DNA of 36,677 bases from Candidatus Gastranaerophilales bacterium (GTDB taxonomy: Bacteria; Cyanobacteriota; Vampirovibrionia; Gastranaerophilales; Gastranaerophilaceae), in NCBI GenBank assembly GCA_944325815.1, contig CALVBV010000007.1:1-36677 (forward strand), read 5' to 3'. Under the pieces are notes generated by a model that made no database searches, was not told where the DNA came from, and saw nothing but the letters and a program-made list of their open reading frames with translations. Shown here piece after piece: positions 25,362 through 32,772 of this stretch (the first letter of the stretch is position 1; each line of letters starts with the position of its first letter). The position numbers and the translations under genes were made by a program.

Positions 25362-26008
25362 TATTTTAATTTCCTAATATTTGTTACAAAAGACACATCA
25401 GATATAGCCTTTACCTTTTCAACCACATCTTCGCCTACAGGCACATCCAGTGCCAGATACATAGATGCAGTCCCGCCTTTTGCACTCCTATCACAATGGA
25501 GTGACGCTATATTAATCCGTTGTTTTTGTATAATATCACTGACTTTCGATATCATACCGGGCTTATCTTTATACATTAACAAAAGTGTATCATAATTCCC
25601 GTTAAGACTTACTGAAAATCCGTTTATACTATTGATTCTAATCTCTCCGGCGCCGACTGAATCCCCCGAGATTGTCATTTTATTATCAATAATTATATCA
25701 ACCGAGTTTGGGTGCCTGGAAATGTCCTCAGCATACTCGTATGAGTAATCAACATCCTTTACGATATCAAAAATGTTTTTGATTCCCGAATCATCAACAG
25801 TATACCCGAGAACGCCTGCCAAAAGCCCCTTATCCGTGCCGTGTCCGAACCCTGTTGTTGCAAAAGAATTATACAAAACAAATTTTACCTTGCTAAAATC
25901 ATTTTTATAAATATTTCTTGCCATAAGCCCAAGTCTTACGGCACCTGCTGTATGCGAACTTGAAGGACCAACCATTATGGGAGAAATTACCGAAAACAGA
26001 GAGTTCAT
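25361..26008 (-). CDS. sdaAB: L-serine dehydratase, beta subunit
   Basis: A 215-residue partner of SdaAA. The N-terminal part has FSVISPIMVGPSSSHTAGA, with the serine-binding loop, and GFGHGTDKGL. The C-terminal 75 residues are an ACT domain (DKPGMISKVSDIIQKQRINIASL), probably for serine sensing. It starts 3 bp after the stop of the response-regulator gene, so the three are in one operon. Confidence 0.95.
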   Translation of the reverse strand: MNSLFSVISPIMVGPSSSHTAGAVRLGLMARNIYKNDFSKVKFVLYNSFATTGFGHGTDKGLLAGVLGYTVDDSGIKNIFDIVKDVDYSYEYAEDISRHPNSVDIIIDNKMTISGDSVGAGEIRINSINGFSVSLNGNYDTLLLMYKDKPGMISKVSDIIQKQRINIASLHCDRSAKGGTASMYLALDVPVGEDVVEKVKAISDVSFVTNIRKLK

Positions 26009-26010
26009 TT

Positions 26011-26622
26011 TTAATAATTTTCCTCTTCTTCGCCCTTATCAGCTTTTATATAGCTATCCATTATTCCAAACAAAGCATTCTGCCAGTCGCTGTTTTTTTC
26101 AAGAAAGAAATCCGCCCCGCGCGCCTTGCACTGCTGTTCAATCTCTTTTCTCGGAGAAGCTGTTATAACCCCGATGACAGTTTTAACCCCGGCTGCTAGA
26201 GCCATTTTCTTTAATTCTGTAAGCAGTATAAATCCTTCTCTCTCCGTCGGAATAAATAAGTCCATTACAACATAAGAATACTTGCGTTTTTTGAATTTAC
26301 TTACCGCATCATATATTTCCTGAGAGCAGTCTATGTCATAATCAAATTGTGAGAGCAAAACCTTGAGCTGGTAAGTTATTACTCCCAAATCGTCCACAAT
26401 AAGAATTGCCGGACCTTTAAGTTCATCCTCTTCTTGCGCCAATGGATTTATAGCCTTACTTACAACCGGTTTTCTGGCATTCTTATTAAGTTCTTTTAAA
26501 GTATCAACTACATTTACCAGCTGTTTTTTTAAATCCAAAAGTTCTATATTTTTAGGCGGAGTATCATTAGTTATGTTATAAAACAGCGTAAGAAATTCAT
26601 CATCCAGCTCAATATTAGGCAT
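26011..26622 (-). CDS. Single-domain response regulator with N-terminal extension
   Basis: A 203-residue protein. Residues 1-68 are a mostly helical leader. Residues 72-195 are a receiver domain with acidic pair Asp77/Asp78, phospho-acceptor Asp121 (VVMDLFIP), Thr155 (ITAS) and Lys176 (EKNS). There is no DNA-binding or enzymatic output domain, so it would act by protein contact; the N-terminal helices may be the output. No kinase is near. The ATG at 26622 has AGGAG 5 nt upstream; a GTG 6 bp earlier is rejected. Confidence 0.85.
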   Translation of the reverse strand: MPNIELDDEFLTLFYNITNDTPPKNIELLDLKKQLVNVVDTLKELNKNARKPVVSKAINPLAQEEDELKGPAILIVDDLGVITYQLKVLLSQFDYDIDCSQEIYDAVSKFKKRKYSYVVMDLFIPTEREGFILLTELKKMALAAGVKTVIGVITASPRKEIEQQCKARGADFFLEKNSDWQNALFGIMDSYIKADKGEEEENY

Positions 26623-26653
26623 AAACACTCCTATTTTTATTATTTTTAATAAA

Positions 26654-26662
26654 ATTATACCA
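26654..26662 (-). promoter_or_regulatory. Extended -10 promoter of the regulator/sdaAB/sdaAA operon
   Basis: TGGTATAAT on the minus strand, 32 bp upstream of the response-regulator ATG; the leader carries AGGAG. Confidence 0.55.
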
Positions 26663-26731
26663 CATTCCGTCCCAAAAAGTAAGTCCCCGCCCTCATTTGT
26701 TTAGATTATTTTTGTTTTGACAATTTTAGAG

Positions 26732-26737
26732 TATAAT
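26732..26737 (+). promoter_or_regulatory. -10 box of the NTF2-like gene
   Basis: Perfect TATAAT. Counting 7 nt downstream puts +1 at 26744, the A of the ATG. The nearby TTGACA is only 9 bp away and cannot pair with it as a -35. Confidence 0.6.
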
Positions 26738-26743
26738 AGATTT

Positions 26744-27622
26744 ATGAAAAAATTTTTGCTTATAATATTATTAGCTCTGACTATTACTCAAACAAGCTAC
26801 GCAGGAGAGGGGACTTCCTTTTTCAAACTCTGGGCGTCTAATGATACACGCGAAATAAAAACCCTGTTAAACTCACAGGTAAAGTTCGCTAATGAGACAG
26901 ATTTTGAAAAATTTATTTCTACATACGATTCCGGCTATATTAACGGAGACGGATTTAATTTAGATACGTACTCCGCGCTGGTTAAAGAAATTTGGGAAAC
27001 TTATGACAAAATTGAGTATGATATAAAAATAAAAAATATAAACGTCGAAAATGACACTGCTATAGCGGAACTTGTAGAATCATCTTATGCGGAAATTCCG
27101 GTAACTGCCAATATGCATGGTGTTTTGAAAAGCGAAGCTAACAGCGTATATTATCTAAAGAAGCTAAACGGTGAATGGAAAGTAACCTCTGATACAGTTA
27201 TAAATGAAACAACCTCAATGCTGTACGGCGACGCCAGGCTATTAGATATAAAACTGACTGCACCGGCACAGATACTCGCCGATACAGAATACACTGCGAC
27301 ATTGGAATTTACTCCGCCTAAGGATTACATTGCAATTGCCTCAATTGCCAATGATAAAGTTGAATATCCGCAAAAACAGGCAAAAGAAGTTTTCCGCAAA
27401 TTTCCGGAAGAAAATGTCCTGGAAAGACTTTTCACCGCAAATTCGGATAATGTAAATGAATATATTATAGCATCCATCGGGCTCACTAAAGCCGATGTAG
27501 GAGAAAACTCAATAAAATTAAGCCTTACCGGATTTGGATATCAGATTACACGGGTTAATGTTATTCCGCAAAATAAATTTATAACAAAGAATGAGACTAA
27601 AGATGATGACAAGAACAAGTAA
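26744..27622 (+). CDS. Exported NTF2/SnoaL-like protein of unknown function
   Basis: A 292-residue protein with a signal peptide at 1-20 (TSYA|G). Residues about 25-150 have a helix-plus-sheet pattern like NTF2/SnoaL domains, with YYLKKLNGEWKVTSD closing the fold as in many DUF4440-type proteins. The C-terminal half is beta-rich (TAPAQILADTEYTATLEFTPP) and may be an Ig-like module. There are no visible catalytic residues. The start is set by the signal peptide and the -10 box; there is no Shine-Dalgarno. It overlaps the lspA start by 20 bp. Confidence 0.6.
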   Translation: MKKFLLIILLALTITQTSYAGEGTSFFKLWASNDTREIKTLLNSQVKFANETDFEKFISTYDSGYINGDGFNLDTYSALVKEIWETYDKIEYDIKIKNINVENDTAIAELVESSYAEIPVTANMHGVLKSEANSVYYLKKLNGEWKVTSDTVINETTSMLYGDARLLDIKLTAPAQILADTEYTATLEFTPPKDYIAIASIANDKVEYPQKQAKEVFRKFPEENVLERLFTANSDNVNEYIIASIGLTKADVGENSIKLSLTGFGYQITRVNVIPQNKFITKNETKDDDKNK

Positions 27623-28088
27623 AATAGCCTATTTTTTTATTTCTGCCGCGTTTTTTATCTTGTTCGATATTTATTTTTCAAATCTCGTCATTGATTCTTT
27701 GGAAGAGCTTCCTGTAAACCCGGTCTTTGATCTGGTTTTTGTCCAGAATACAGGCGCTGCATTCAGCATACTAAGTAACTCCAAAGTCTTTTTAACAGCA
27801 TTTGCGCTTATTGCAATATTGGGAATTGCAGTATATTTAATAAAACATATTAAAAGAATATCTGTTTTTACGATATTTTGGTCTGCTATGCTTGTTGCGG
27901 GAATATTTTGCAATATGTATGAAAGACTGCATTACGGATACGTAAGAGATTTTTTTAAATTGAATTTCATCAGCTTTCCGGTTTTTAATATCTCGGATAT
28001 TTTTATAAATATCAGTGTTTTTGCTATAGTTGTAATTATTATAAAGAATAACTACTTCAAGAAAAATAATGAAACTAACAGCAGATGA
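27603..28088 (+). CDS. lspA: Lipoprotein signal peptidase (divergent)
   Basis: A 161-residue protein with four transmembrane helices; it cleaves lipoprotein signal peptides at the lipidated cysteine. The catalytic aspartates are Asp116 (GYVRDFF) and Asp132 (FNISDIF); NTGAAFSI at 49-56 and SFPVFN are typical. Differences from the usual sequence: the TM1 DQxxK motif is DIYFSN, and NxxDR is NMYER, with Asp replaced by Glu. The position before an RluA-type pseudouridine synthase matches the common lspA-rluD order. The start could also be 27606. Confidence 0.85.
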   Translation: MMTRTSKIAYFFISAAFFILFDIYFSNLVIDSLEELPVNPVFDLVFVQNTGAAFSILSNSKVFLTAFALIAILGIAVYLIKHIKRISVFTIFWSAMLVAGIFCNMYERLHYGYVRDFFKLNFISFPVFNISDIFINISVFAIVVIIIKNNYFKKNNETNSR

Positions 28089-28968
28089 TTTAACAGAAGA
28101 AAAACGTTTAGACATATACCTTGCAGACTATATGCAGGATGTTTCGCGCTCAAAAATCCAGAATGAAATAAAAAAAGGAAATATTATTGTAAACTCACTT
28201 CCTGCAAAACCTTCATATATAATAAAGCCCGGTGATGAGATAGAAATCGCAGAAACAATATCTACCGTAAAAATTGAGCCGGAGAATATTCCGCTAAATA
28301 TAGTCTGGGAAGATGAAAACATGCTTGTCGTGAACAAACCTTCCGGAATGCTTACACACCCTGCTGGCCTTGAGTTATCAGGGACTCTTGTTAATGCGTT
28401 GATGTTCAAATACGGTGAAAACCTTTCAGATATCAACGGTGAATTTCGACGCGGAATTGTACACAGATTGGACAGGAATACATCCGGGCTGTTAATGATA
28501 GCAAAAAATAATGAAACTCATAACTATCTTGCTGAAAAAATTAAAAACAAAGAGATTGAAAAAAAATACCTTGCAATAGTCCGGGGGGTTATTAACGAAG
28601 ACGAAATAACCATCAACAAACCCCTGGGACGCAATCCGAACCAACCTCATAAAATGGCTGTGGTTGAAGGCGGAAAGAAAAGTCTTTCCATAGTAAAAGT
28701 TCTCAAAAGGTTTAAAGACGCAAGCTTAATAGAAGTTACACTTATTACAGGGCGTACACACCAGATACGGGTACATCTTTCCAGCATCGGGCATCCTGTA
28801 TACAATGACACGCTTTATGGATTCGGAAAAATGAAAATTAAAACCGAAGAACAGGTTTTGGAATCATATAAACTCACATTTCCGCGGGCGTTCAGCGGTG
28901 AAAAAGTCTCGCTTGAAATTCCCATGGATGAAAAACTTACAAAAGTTTTAAATTTTATATCCATATAG
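28069..28968 (+). CDS. RluA-family pseudouridine synthase (RluD-like)
   Basis: A 299-residue protein that converts uridine to pseudouridine in rRNA or tRNA. The S4 RNA-binding domain is at 12-60 (RLDIYLADYMQDVSRSKIQNEIKKGNIIVN). The catalytic domain follows: VVNKPSGMLTHPA, the active-site HRLDRNTSGLLMIAK with its Asp, and ITGRTHQIRVHL. The layout fits RluD, which modifies the helix 69 loop of 23S rRNA, but the substrate cannot be fixed. It overlaps lspA by 20 bp. Confidence 0.92.
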   Translation: MKLTADDLTEEKRLDIYLADYMQDVSRSKIQNEIKKGNIIVNSLPAKPSYIIKPGDEIEIAETISTVKIEPENIPLNIVWEDENMLVVNKPSGMLTHPAGLELSGTLVNALMFKYGENLSDINGEFRRGIVHRLDRNTSGLLMIAKNNETHNYLAEKIKNKEIEKKYLAIVRGVINEDEITINKPLGRNPNQPHKMAVVEGGKKSLSIVKVLKRFKDASLIEVTLITGRTHQIRVHLSSIGHPVYNDTLYGFGKMKIKTEEQVLESYKLTFPRAFSGEKVSLEIPMDEKLTKVLNFISI

Positions 28969-29032
28969 AATAGCCGGGCTTACGGATACACAACCCTGCT
29001 TTGTATAGTTTAATAACAAAGGAGGATTGCTT

Positions 29033-29737
29033 ATGTATCGTATTTTAACTTTTTTGCTTTTGATAACACTGCTTATAGAAACACCTGCCGAAGCTTCACG
29101 CACAGTAGTAACAAGCCGGCCGGCATACAGACCGTACTATGCTTCGCCGGCACACAGGTATAACCATAGCAGGCCCCGATACTACAATAATAATTACTAC
29201 AATCCATATAACCGAACCGGAACAATTTACCAGCCATCGCCATACAGGAGAAGGCTTTTTAACAGAAGCCCCCGAGTCTCCTCATTTTCAGATCTGAACG
29301 CTCTTGAAAAATATGCTCTTAACAAAAATTTTAAAAATGAAAGCGACATCGAACGGCTGCAGCGTCTGGAGACCGAAACTTTCGGCGCAGTTCAAACAGG
29401 AGACATTGCCGGGCGCTATGACAATGTCAGAAACGCAATACTTTCACGCCCGAAACAAAACTACAAAACATCTTGGCTGAGAAATCTAGGCAACTATTTT
29501 TCCGGACAAATGACCGGTTTCACTCCTTCAATAGGAGGCACTGACTATTTTCCTTACACAACCTCCTTTAATCCTGTAAACCCATATAACTCTCCGGGAA
29601 ACTTCAGCTATAATCAATATCCTACAGTTTATGACAATGGCAGAAGCTTCGGCTGGGGAACAAGCCCTTTTAACCGGGGATATAGAACAAATGATTATAC
29701 TACAGGCTCTGGGTGCGGGGTAAAAATTCTTGACTAA
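29033..29737 (+). CDS. Secreted Tyr/Pro/Asn/Arg-rich protein
   Basis: A 234-residue protein with a signal peptide at 1-22 (PAEAS). A low-complexity section rich in Tyr, Pro, Asn and Arg (25-78) follows. Residues about 85-135 form a compact helical module: LNALEKYALNKNF, DIERLQRLETETFGAVQTGD, RYDNVRNAIL. The tail is again Tyr/Gly/Asn-rich and ends in Cys-Gly. The middle module resembles one I recall as recurring in secreted Melainabacteria proteins; its function is unknown. AGGAGG precedes the ATG at 29033. Confidence 0.7.
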   Translation: MYRILTFLLLITLLIETPAEASRTVVTSRPAYRPYYASPAHRYNHSRPRYYNNNYYNPYNRTGTIYQPSPYRRRLFNRSPRVSSFSDLNALEKYALNKNFKNESDIERLQRLETETFGAVQTGDIAGRYDNVRNAILSRPKQNYKTSWLRNLGNYFSGQMTGFTPSIGGTDYFPYTTSFNPVNPYNSPGNFSYNQYPTVYDNGRSFGWGTSPFNRGYRTNDYTTGSGCGVKILD

Positions 29738-29874
29738 AGCCCACGCTCAGGATGGGCCGAATTTGATTTTACAATCTCAAAATACTCATTTTTATCAATA
29801 TTCACGCCCATATTTTTGGTGTCAATCTTAAATTTTTTCTTCTTTTTAGGTTTAAAAACACTATTGCCTGACAA
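29734..29874 (-). CDS. Small basic protein overlapping the end of panD (46 aa)
   Basis: An unannotated-looking 46-codon frame beginning with TTG at 29874, inside the last codons of panD, and ending TAG at 29734. AGGGG lies 7 nt before the TTG. The product starts [17 protein letters not shown], a run of five lysines, and ends [18 protein letters not shown]. The frame fills exactly the space between panD and the convergent secreted-protein gene, whose stop it overlaps by 4 bp. That matches the packing of real genes in this window. The function is unknown; the basic head could bind RNA. It is short, and the start codon is non-ATG, so I hold this as probable rather than certain. Confidence 0.55.
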   Translation of the reverse strand: MSGNSVFKPKKKKKFKIDTKNMGVNIDKNEYFEIVKSNSAHPERGL

Positions 29875-30214
29875 TTTGATTCCCCTCTCCGACTTGAACA
29901 ATCTTAGGCTTATGTGTCTTTATTTCGTCTTCATTGAGCATCGCATAGGTTACTACAATAATTTTATCTCCGGGCTGAGCCTTTCTTGCAGCGGCACCGT
30001 TCAGGCAAAAACATTTTGAACCGCGCCCGCCTTTTATTGCATAAGTTTGAAAACGCTCACCATTATTAATATTCAAAATTTCAACTTTTTCCCATTCTAA
30101 AATTCCTGCCAGTTCCAAAAATTCTTCATCTATAGTTATTGAGCCGACATAATTCAGATTTGCGTCTGTAACTGTTGCTCTATGTATCTTTGAATTTAAA
30201 AATTGTCTTAACAT
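29861..30214 (-). CDS. panD: Aspartate 1-decarboxylase
   Basis: A 117-residue pyruvoyl enzyme making beta-alanine for pantothenate and CoA. The proenzyme self-cleaves between Gly24 and Ser25 (NYVGSITID), and Ser25 becomes the pyruvoyl group. Other motifs are [11 protein letters not shown], the YAIKGGRGS region and [20 protein letters not shown] lies about 9 nt before the ATG. panB and panC are not in the window. Confidence 0.96.
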   Translation of the reverse strand: MLRQFLNSKIHRATVTDANLNYVGSITIDEEFLELAGILEWEKVEILNINNGERFQTYAIKGGRGSKCFCLNGAAARKAQPGDKIIVVTYAMLNEDEIKTHKPKIVQVGEGNQIVRQ

Positions 30215-30314
30215 ACACTAATACCTCTCACATAATATTAACACAAAAATTTAAATACATGGCTGATGAGCTTAAAGAAAAAAACATTTACAATCAAACC
30301 GGGAGGCAAAAAAA

Positions 30315-30545
30315 ATGTTTGATTTATTTATTTTAGAAACTTGTCCGTATTGCAGAAAAGTTATGAATTTTCTGGACGAAAACGGCATAAAATATAACAA
30401 AGTTGACATAAAGGATAAAGCTTCCGAAGATGCACTTATACAAATGGGAGGCAAAAGACAGGTACCTTTTTTAGTCGACACAGAGCGAAATATTCAGATG
30501 TACGAATCAGATGACATTATTGAATATATCAAAACCGTAATATAA
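30315..30545 (+). CDS. Glutaredoxin
   Basis: A 76-residue thioredoxin-fold protein that reduces disulfides. The active site is CPYC at 10-13 and the cis-proline is in RQVPFLV (about residue 50). YESDDIIEYI at the end is the usual C-terminal helix. GGGAGG lies 8-9 nt before the ATG. It is divergent from panD. Confidence 0.93.
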   Translation: MFDLFILETCPYCRKVMNFLDENGIKYNKVDIKDKASEDALIQMGGKRQVPFLVDTERNIQMYESDDIIEYIKTVI

Positions 30546-30550
30546 GGCAA

Positions 30551-30575
30551 ACTCTCAGCACAAAGCACTGAGAGT
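30551..30575. terminator. Hairpin between glutaredoxin and flagellin ends
   Basis: ACTCTCAG (30551-30558) and CTGAGAGT (30568-30575) with a 9-nt loop, between convergent genes. No T-run follows on either strand, so termination is only suggested by position. Confidence 0.4.
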
Positions 30576-30620
30576 CATTGAAAGGACCTTATTATATATT
30601 ATAAGTTGGTTATTGTTCTA

Positions 30621-31751
30621 TTAAATCAGGTTAAGAGCAATAGACGGCATCTGGTTAGCTGTTGCTAACAGAGTCGCTGTTGACTGCTGAAGAATCTGGT
30701 ACTTAATATAATTTGAAGATTCTGTAGCAACGTCAGCGTCTTTTATTGTTGAATTTGCTTCAACAAGGTTTTCTCTTTGAACATCTGTTGATTCAATTGC
30801 CGAGTCTAATCTGTTCATATAAGCACCGATTTTTGTACTTCTAAGAGATATATTATCAATTGCTATGTCTATTTGGTCAATAAATTCACGGGCAGAATTA
30901 TCATTTCTGTAAATTGCTGCGCACATCTGCTCTATTGATAAAGCACCTCCGGCAATAGTTGCGCTTGCTGCCCCGCCGCCTGCATAAGTTATATCTCCGT
31001 TTTCAGCAAGAGCTGCTGCCAGTGCTGATTTATAATACCCGTCTTGATACTGAACAGTACCATCTGCATTCAATACAGGCTGCCCGTTTGAATCTAATAC
31101 TCTGGCCCGATAAATATAACCGTTGGCTTCATCCTCTGCATCTTTTGCAGTTAAATCCATAAATCCTTGCGGATTACCCTCAGCATCTTTGATTCCTGCA
31201 GAGCCGAATCCAAAGATTACTGTAGATTCAGCGCTTGCAAACAAGAATGCATCCATTTTAATTACACATCTTGCATCGGAATAAAGTCCAACCTGCAGAT
31301 TAATATCTGTTGTACGTGAACCATCAAGAAGATATGTATCGTTAAAGTCTGTAATCTGGCACAAACGGTTGATTTCATCCATTCTCTGAACAACTTCGGT
31401 TGCGATAGCATCTAAAGAAGCAGAACCGTAAGTTCCGTTTGCTGCCTGCATTGTCAAATCTCTGATTCTTTGTAAGTAATCATTAATGATATCAAGAACA
31501 CCTTCCTGGGTTGTTAACATATCAAGCCCCATTTGTGCGTTTGTTTCAATGATATCATAACCGTTAATTTTAGCTTCCATGCCGGCTGATACTGCATAAC
31601 CGGCTGCGTCATCAGCAGCAGAGTTTATCCGGAAACCGGTTGATAATCTCTCCATTGCTGTGTTCATACCCTTAGTTGCATCTCTAAGGTAAGATTGACA
31701 GGTTAATGACGCCAAGTTTGTGTTAATTGTAATTGTTGATGTCGCTGCCAT
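30621..31751 (-). CDS. fliC: Flagellin
   Basis: A 376-residue flagellar filament protein. The N-terminal D0/D1 part (ITINTNLASL, MERLSTGFRINSAADDAAGYAVS) and the C-terminal part (SANQ-type LATANQMPSIALNLI) are well conserved; the central 165-275 region is short and variable. There are four cysteines (18, 131, 162, 277), rare for flagellins. There is no signal peptide, as expected for type III export. The promoter at 31791-31817 is of sigma-28 type. AAGGAA lies 7 nt before the ATG. No other flagellar gene is in the window. Confidence 0.95.
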   Translation of the reverse strand: MAATSTITINTNLASLTCQSYLRDATKGMNTAMERLSTGFRINSAADDAAGYAVSAGMEAKINGYDIIETNAQMGLDMLTTQEGVLDIINDYLQRIRDLTMQAANGTYGSASLDAIATEVVQRMDEINRLCQITDFNDTYLLDGSRTTDINLQVGLYSDARCVIKMDAFLFASAESTVIFGFGSAGIKDAEGNPQGFMDLTAKDAEDEANGYIYRARVLDSNGQPVLNADGTVQYQDGYYKSALAAALAENGDITYAGGGAASATIAGGALSIEQMCAAIYRNDNSAREFIDQIDIAIDNISLRSTKIGAYMNRLDSAIESTDVQRENLVEANSTIKDADVATESSNYIKYQILQQSTATLLATANQMPSIALNLI

Positions 31752-31790
31752 AATAATTTCCTTTCAATATTTTTTGCCTTTCTAGATTGT

Positions 31791-31817
31791 TTTACGGCAT
31801 GAAAAACAAGAACTTTA
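31791..31817 (-). promoter_or_regulatory. Sigma-28-type promoter of flagellin
   Basis: Minus strand TAAAGTTC (31817-31810), exactly 11 bp, then GCCGTAAA (31798-31791). The FliA consensus is TAAAGTTT-N11-GCCGATAA, so 7/8 and 6/8 positions match at the right spacing. Initiation near 31784 gives a leader of about 35 nt. Confidence 0.8.
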
Positions 31818-31834
31818 CAACTTTAGTTATAGAA
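31818..31834. repeat. 17-bp direct repeat, copy 1
   Basis: CAACTTTAGTTATAGAA, identical to 31922-31938. It directly abuts the upstream edge of the flagellin promoter. The copies are 104 bp apart. Confidence 0.85.
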
Positions 31835-31921
31835 TCCTCCATTTGTATGATAACAGACCGCAAAGCTTTTCTATCAGAGAGATTCCGGGCTCAGATATTT
31901 TATACTTTTCCTATAGTGTTC

Positions 31922-31938
31922 CAACTTTAGTTATAGAA
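31922..31938. repeat. 17-bp direct repeat, copy 2
   Basis: Second identical copy, 69 bp before the rubrerythrin start. Between the two copies I see no gene. The pair may bind a regulator shared by flagellin and rubrerythrin. Confidence 0.85.
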
Positions 31939-32006
31939 AACTGCCCGTGTATACAATAAACAAATTTCATAAAAAGGGATATTTTGGGATATACAAGGAG
32001 GCAACT

Positions 32007-32576
32007 ATGAAACTGGAAAACTCTGAGACCTTAAAATGTCTGATTAATGCTTTTGCCGGAGAATCACAGGCAAGAAACAGGTATACTTTTTATGCTAAAG
32101 CGGCGAAAAAAGAAGGATATGAACAAATAAGCGCAATATTTTCAGATACTGCGGATAACGAACAGGAACATGCCAAATTATTTTATATGCATATACCAAA
32201 TAAGCACCACACAGTTAACGCGGCTTATCCGTTCTTTTTCGGCAGGACTTATGAGAACCTTATTTCTGCCTCGGAAGGAGAACGTGAAGAGTGGGAGATT
32301 ATTTACAAAGATTCGGCACAAACCGCAAAAGAAGAGGGGTTTGATGACATATCACTCTTATTTACACACATCATAGAGATAGAAAAACATCATTCTCACC
32401 GCTTTAAGATTCTCGCCGAAGAGCTGAAGGAAGAAAGGCTATTCAAAAAAACTGAGGTTGCACAATGGATATGCCGTAAATGCGGATATACACATATCGG
32501 CAAAGAAGCACCCTGTAAATGTCCGGTCTGCGCGCACCCGCAAGGATATTTTCAAAGCTTTTGCGAAAAGTTTTGA
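32007..32576 (+). CDS. rbr: Rubrerythrin (second paralogue)
   Basis: A 189-residue peroxide-reducing di-iron protein with the same layout as the copy at 8530: AFAGESQARNRY, DTADNEQEHAK, EEGFDDISLL and EIEKHHSHRF as ligand helices, then a rubredoxin-like CRKCGY...CKCPVC site. The fourth-helix motif has HHSH where the other copy has DHEE, keeping the ligand histidine. AAGGAGG precedes the ATG at 32007; the longer in-frame start upstream is rejected. Confidence 0.93.
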   Translation: MKLENSETLKCLINAFAGESQARNRYTFYAKAAKKEGYEQISAIFSDTADNEQEHAKLFYMHIPNKHHTVNAAYPFFFGRTYENLISASEGEREEWEIIYKDSAQTAKEEGFDDISLLFTHIIEIEKHHSHRFKILAEELKEERLFKKTEVAQWICRKCGYTHIGKEAPCKCPVCAHPQGYFQSFCEKF

Positions 32577-32635
32577 TATAATTCTCAGCGCTTTTGGTCA
32601 AAAATAAAGACTAAATCTATCCCTGAAATATTGGA

Positions 32636-32663
32636 TTGACAAGATTTTTAGTAATAATATACG
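32636..32663 (+). promoter_or_regulatory. Possible promoter antisense to tRNA-Pro
   Basis: TTGACA (32636-32641), 16 bp, TATACG (32658-32663). It points into the antisense strand of tRNA-Pro and on into repeat R3. The -10 is weak. Confidence 0.3.
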
Positions 32664-32669
32664 ACAAAA

Positions 32670-32743
32670 TCGGGATGACAGGATTCGAACCTGCGGCCCC
32701 CGCGACCCGAACACGGTGCGCTACCAAGCTGCGCTACATCCCG
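32670..32743 (-). tRNA. tRNA-Pro (anticodon CGG)
   Basis: A 74-nt cloverleaf: acceptor CGGGATG/CATCCCG, D arm GCGC-AGCTTGGTA-GCGC, anticodon stem-loop CCGTG-TTCGGGT-CGCGG giving CGG, T arm GCAGG-TTCGAAT-CCTGT, and discriminator A. CCA is not encoded. Its 5' half recurs in pieces at the ends of the repeats at 185-366 and 32773-32938. Confidence 0.95.
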
Positions 32744-32772
32744 ATTTTGTTGTATTTAATTTTCTGTTGGAT

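Noticed and set aside
26715-26737. TTGACA as -35 of the NTF2-like promoter
   Set aside because: The distance to TATAAT is only 9 bp, too short for a sigma-70 promoter.
26717-26743. TTG start for the NTF2-like gene
   Set aside because: It lies upstream of the -10 box and would place extra residues before a good signal peptide.
30258-30335. 25-codon frame MADELKEKN... between panD and glutaredoxin
   Set aside because: No ribosome site; it runs into the glutaredoxin gene in another frame and looks like chance.
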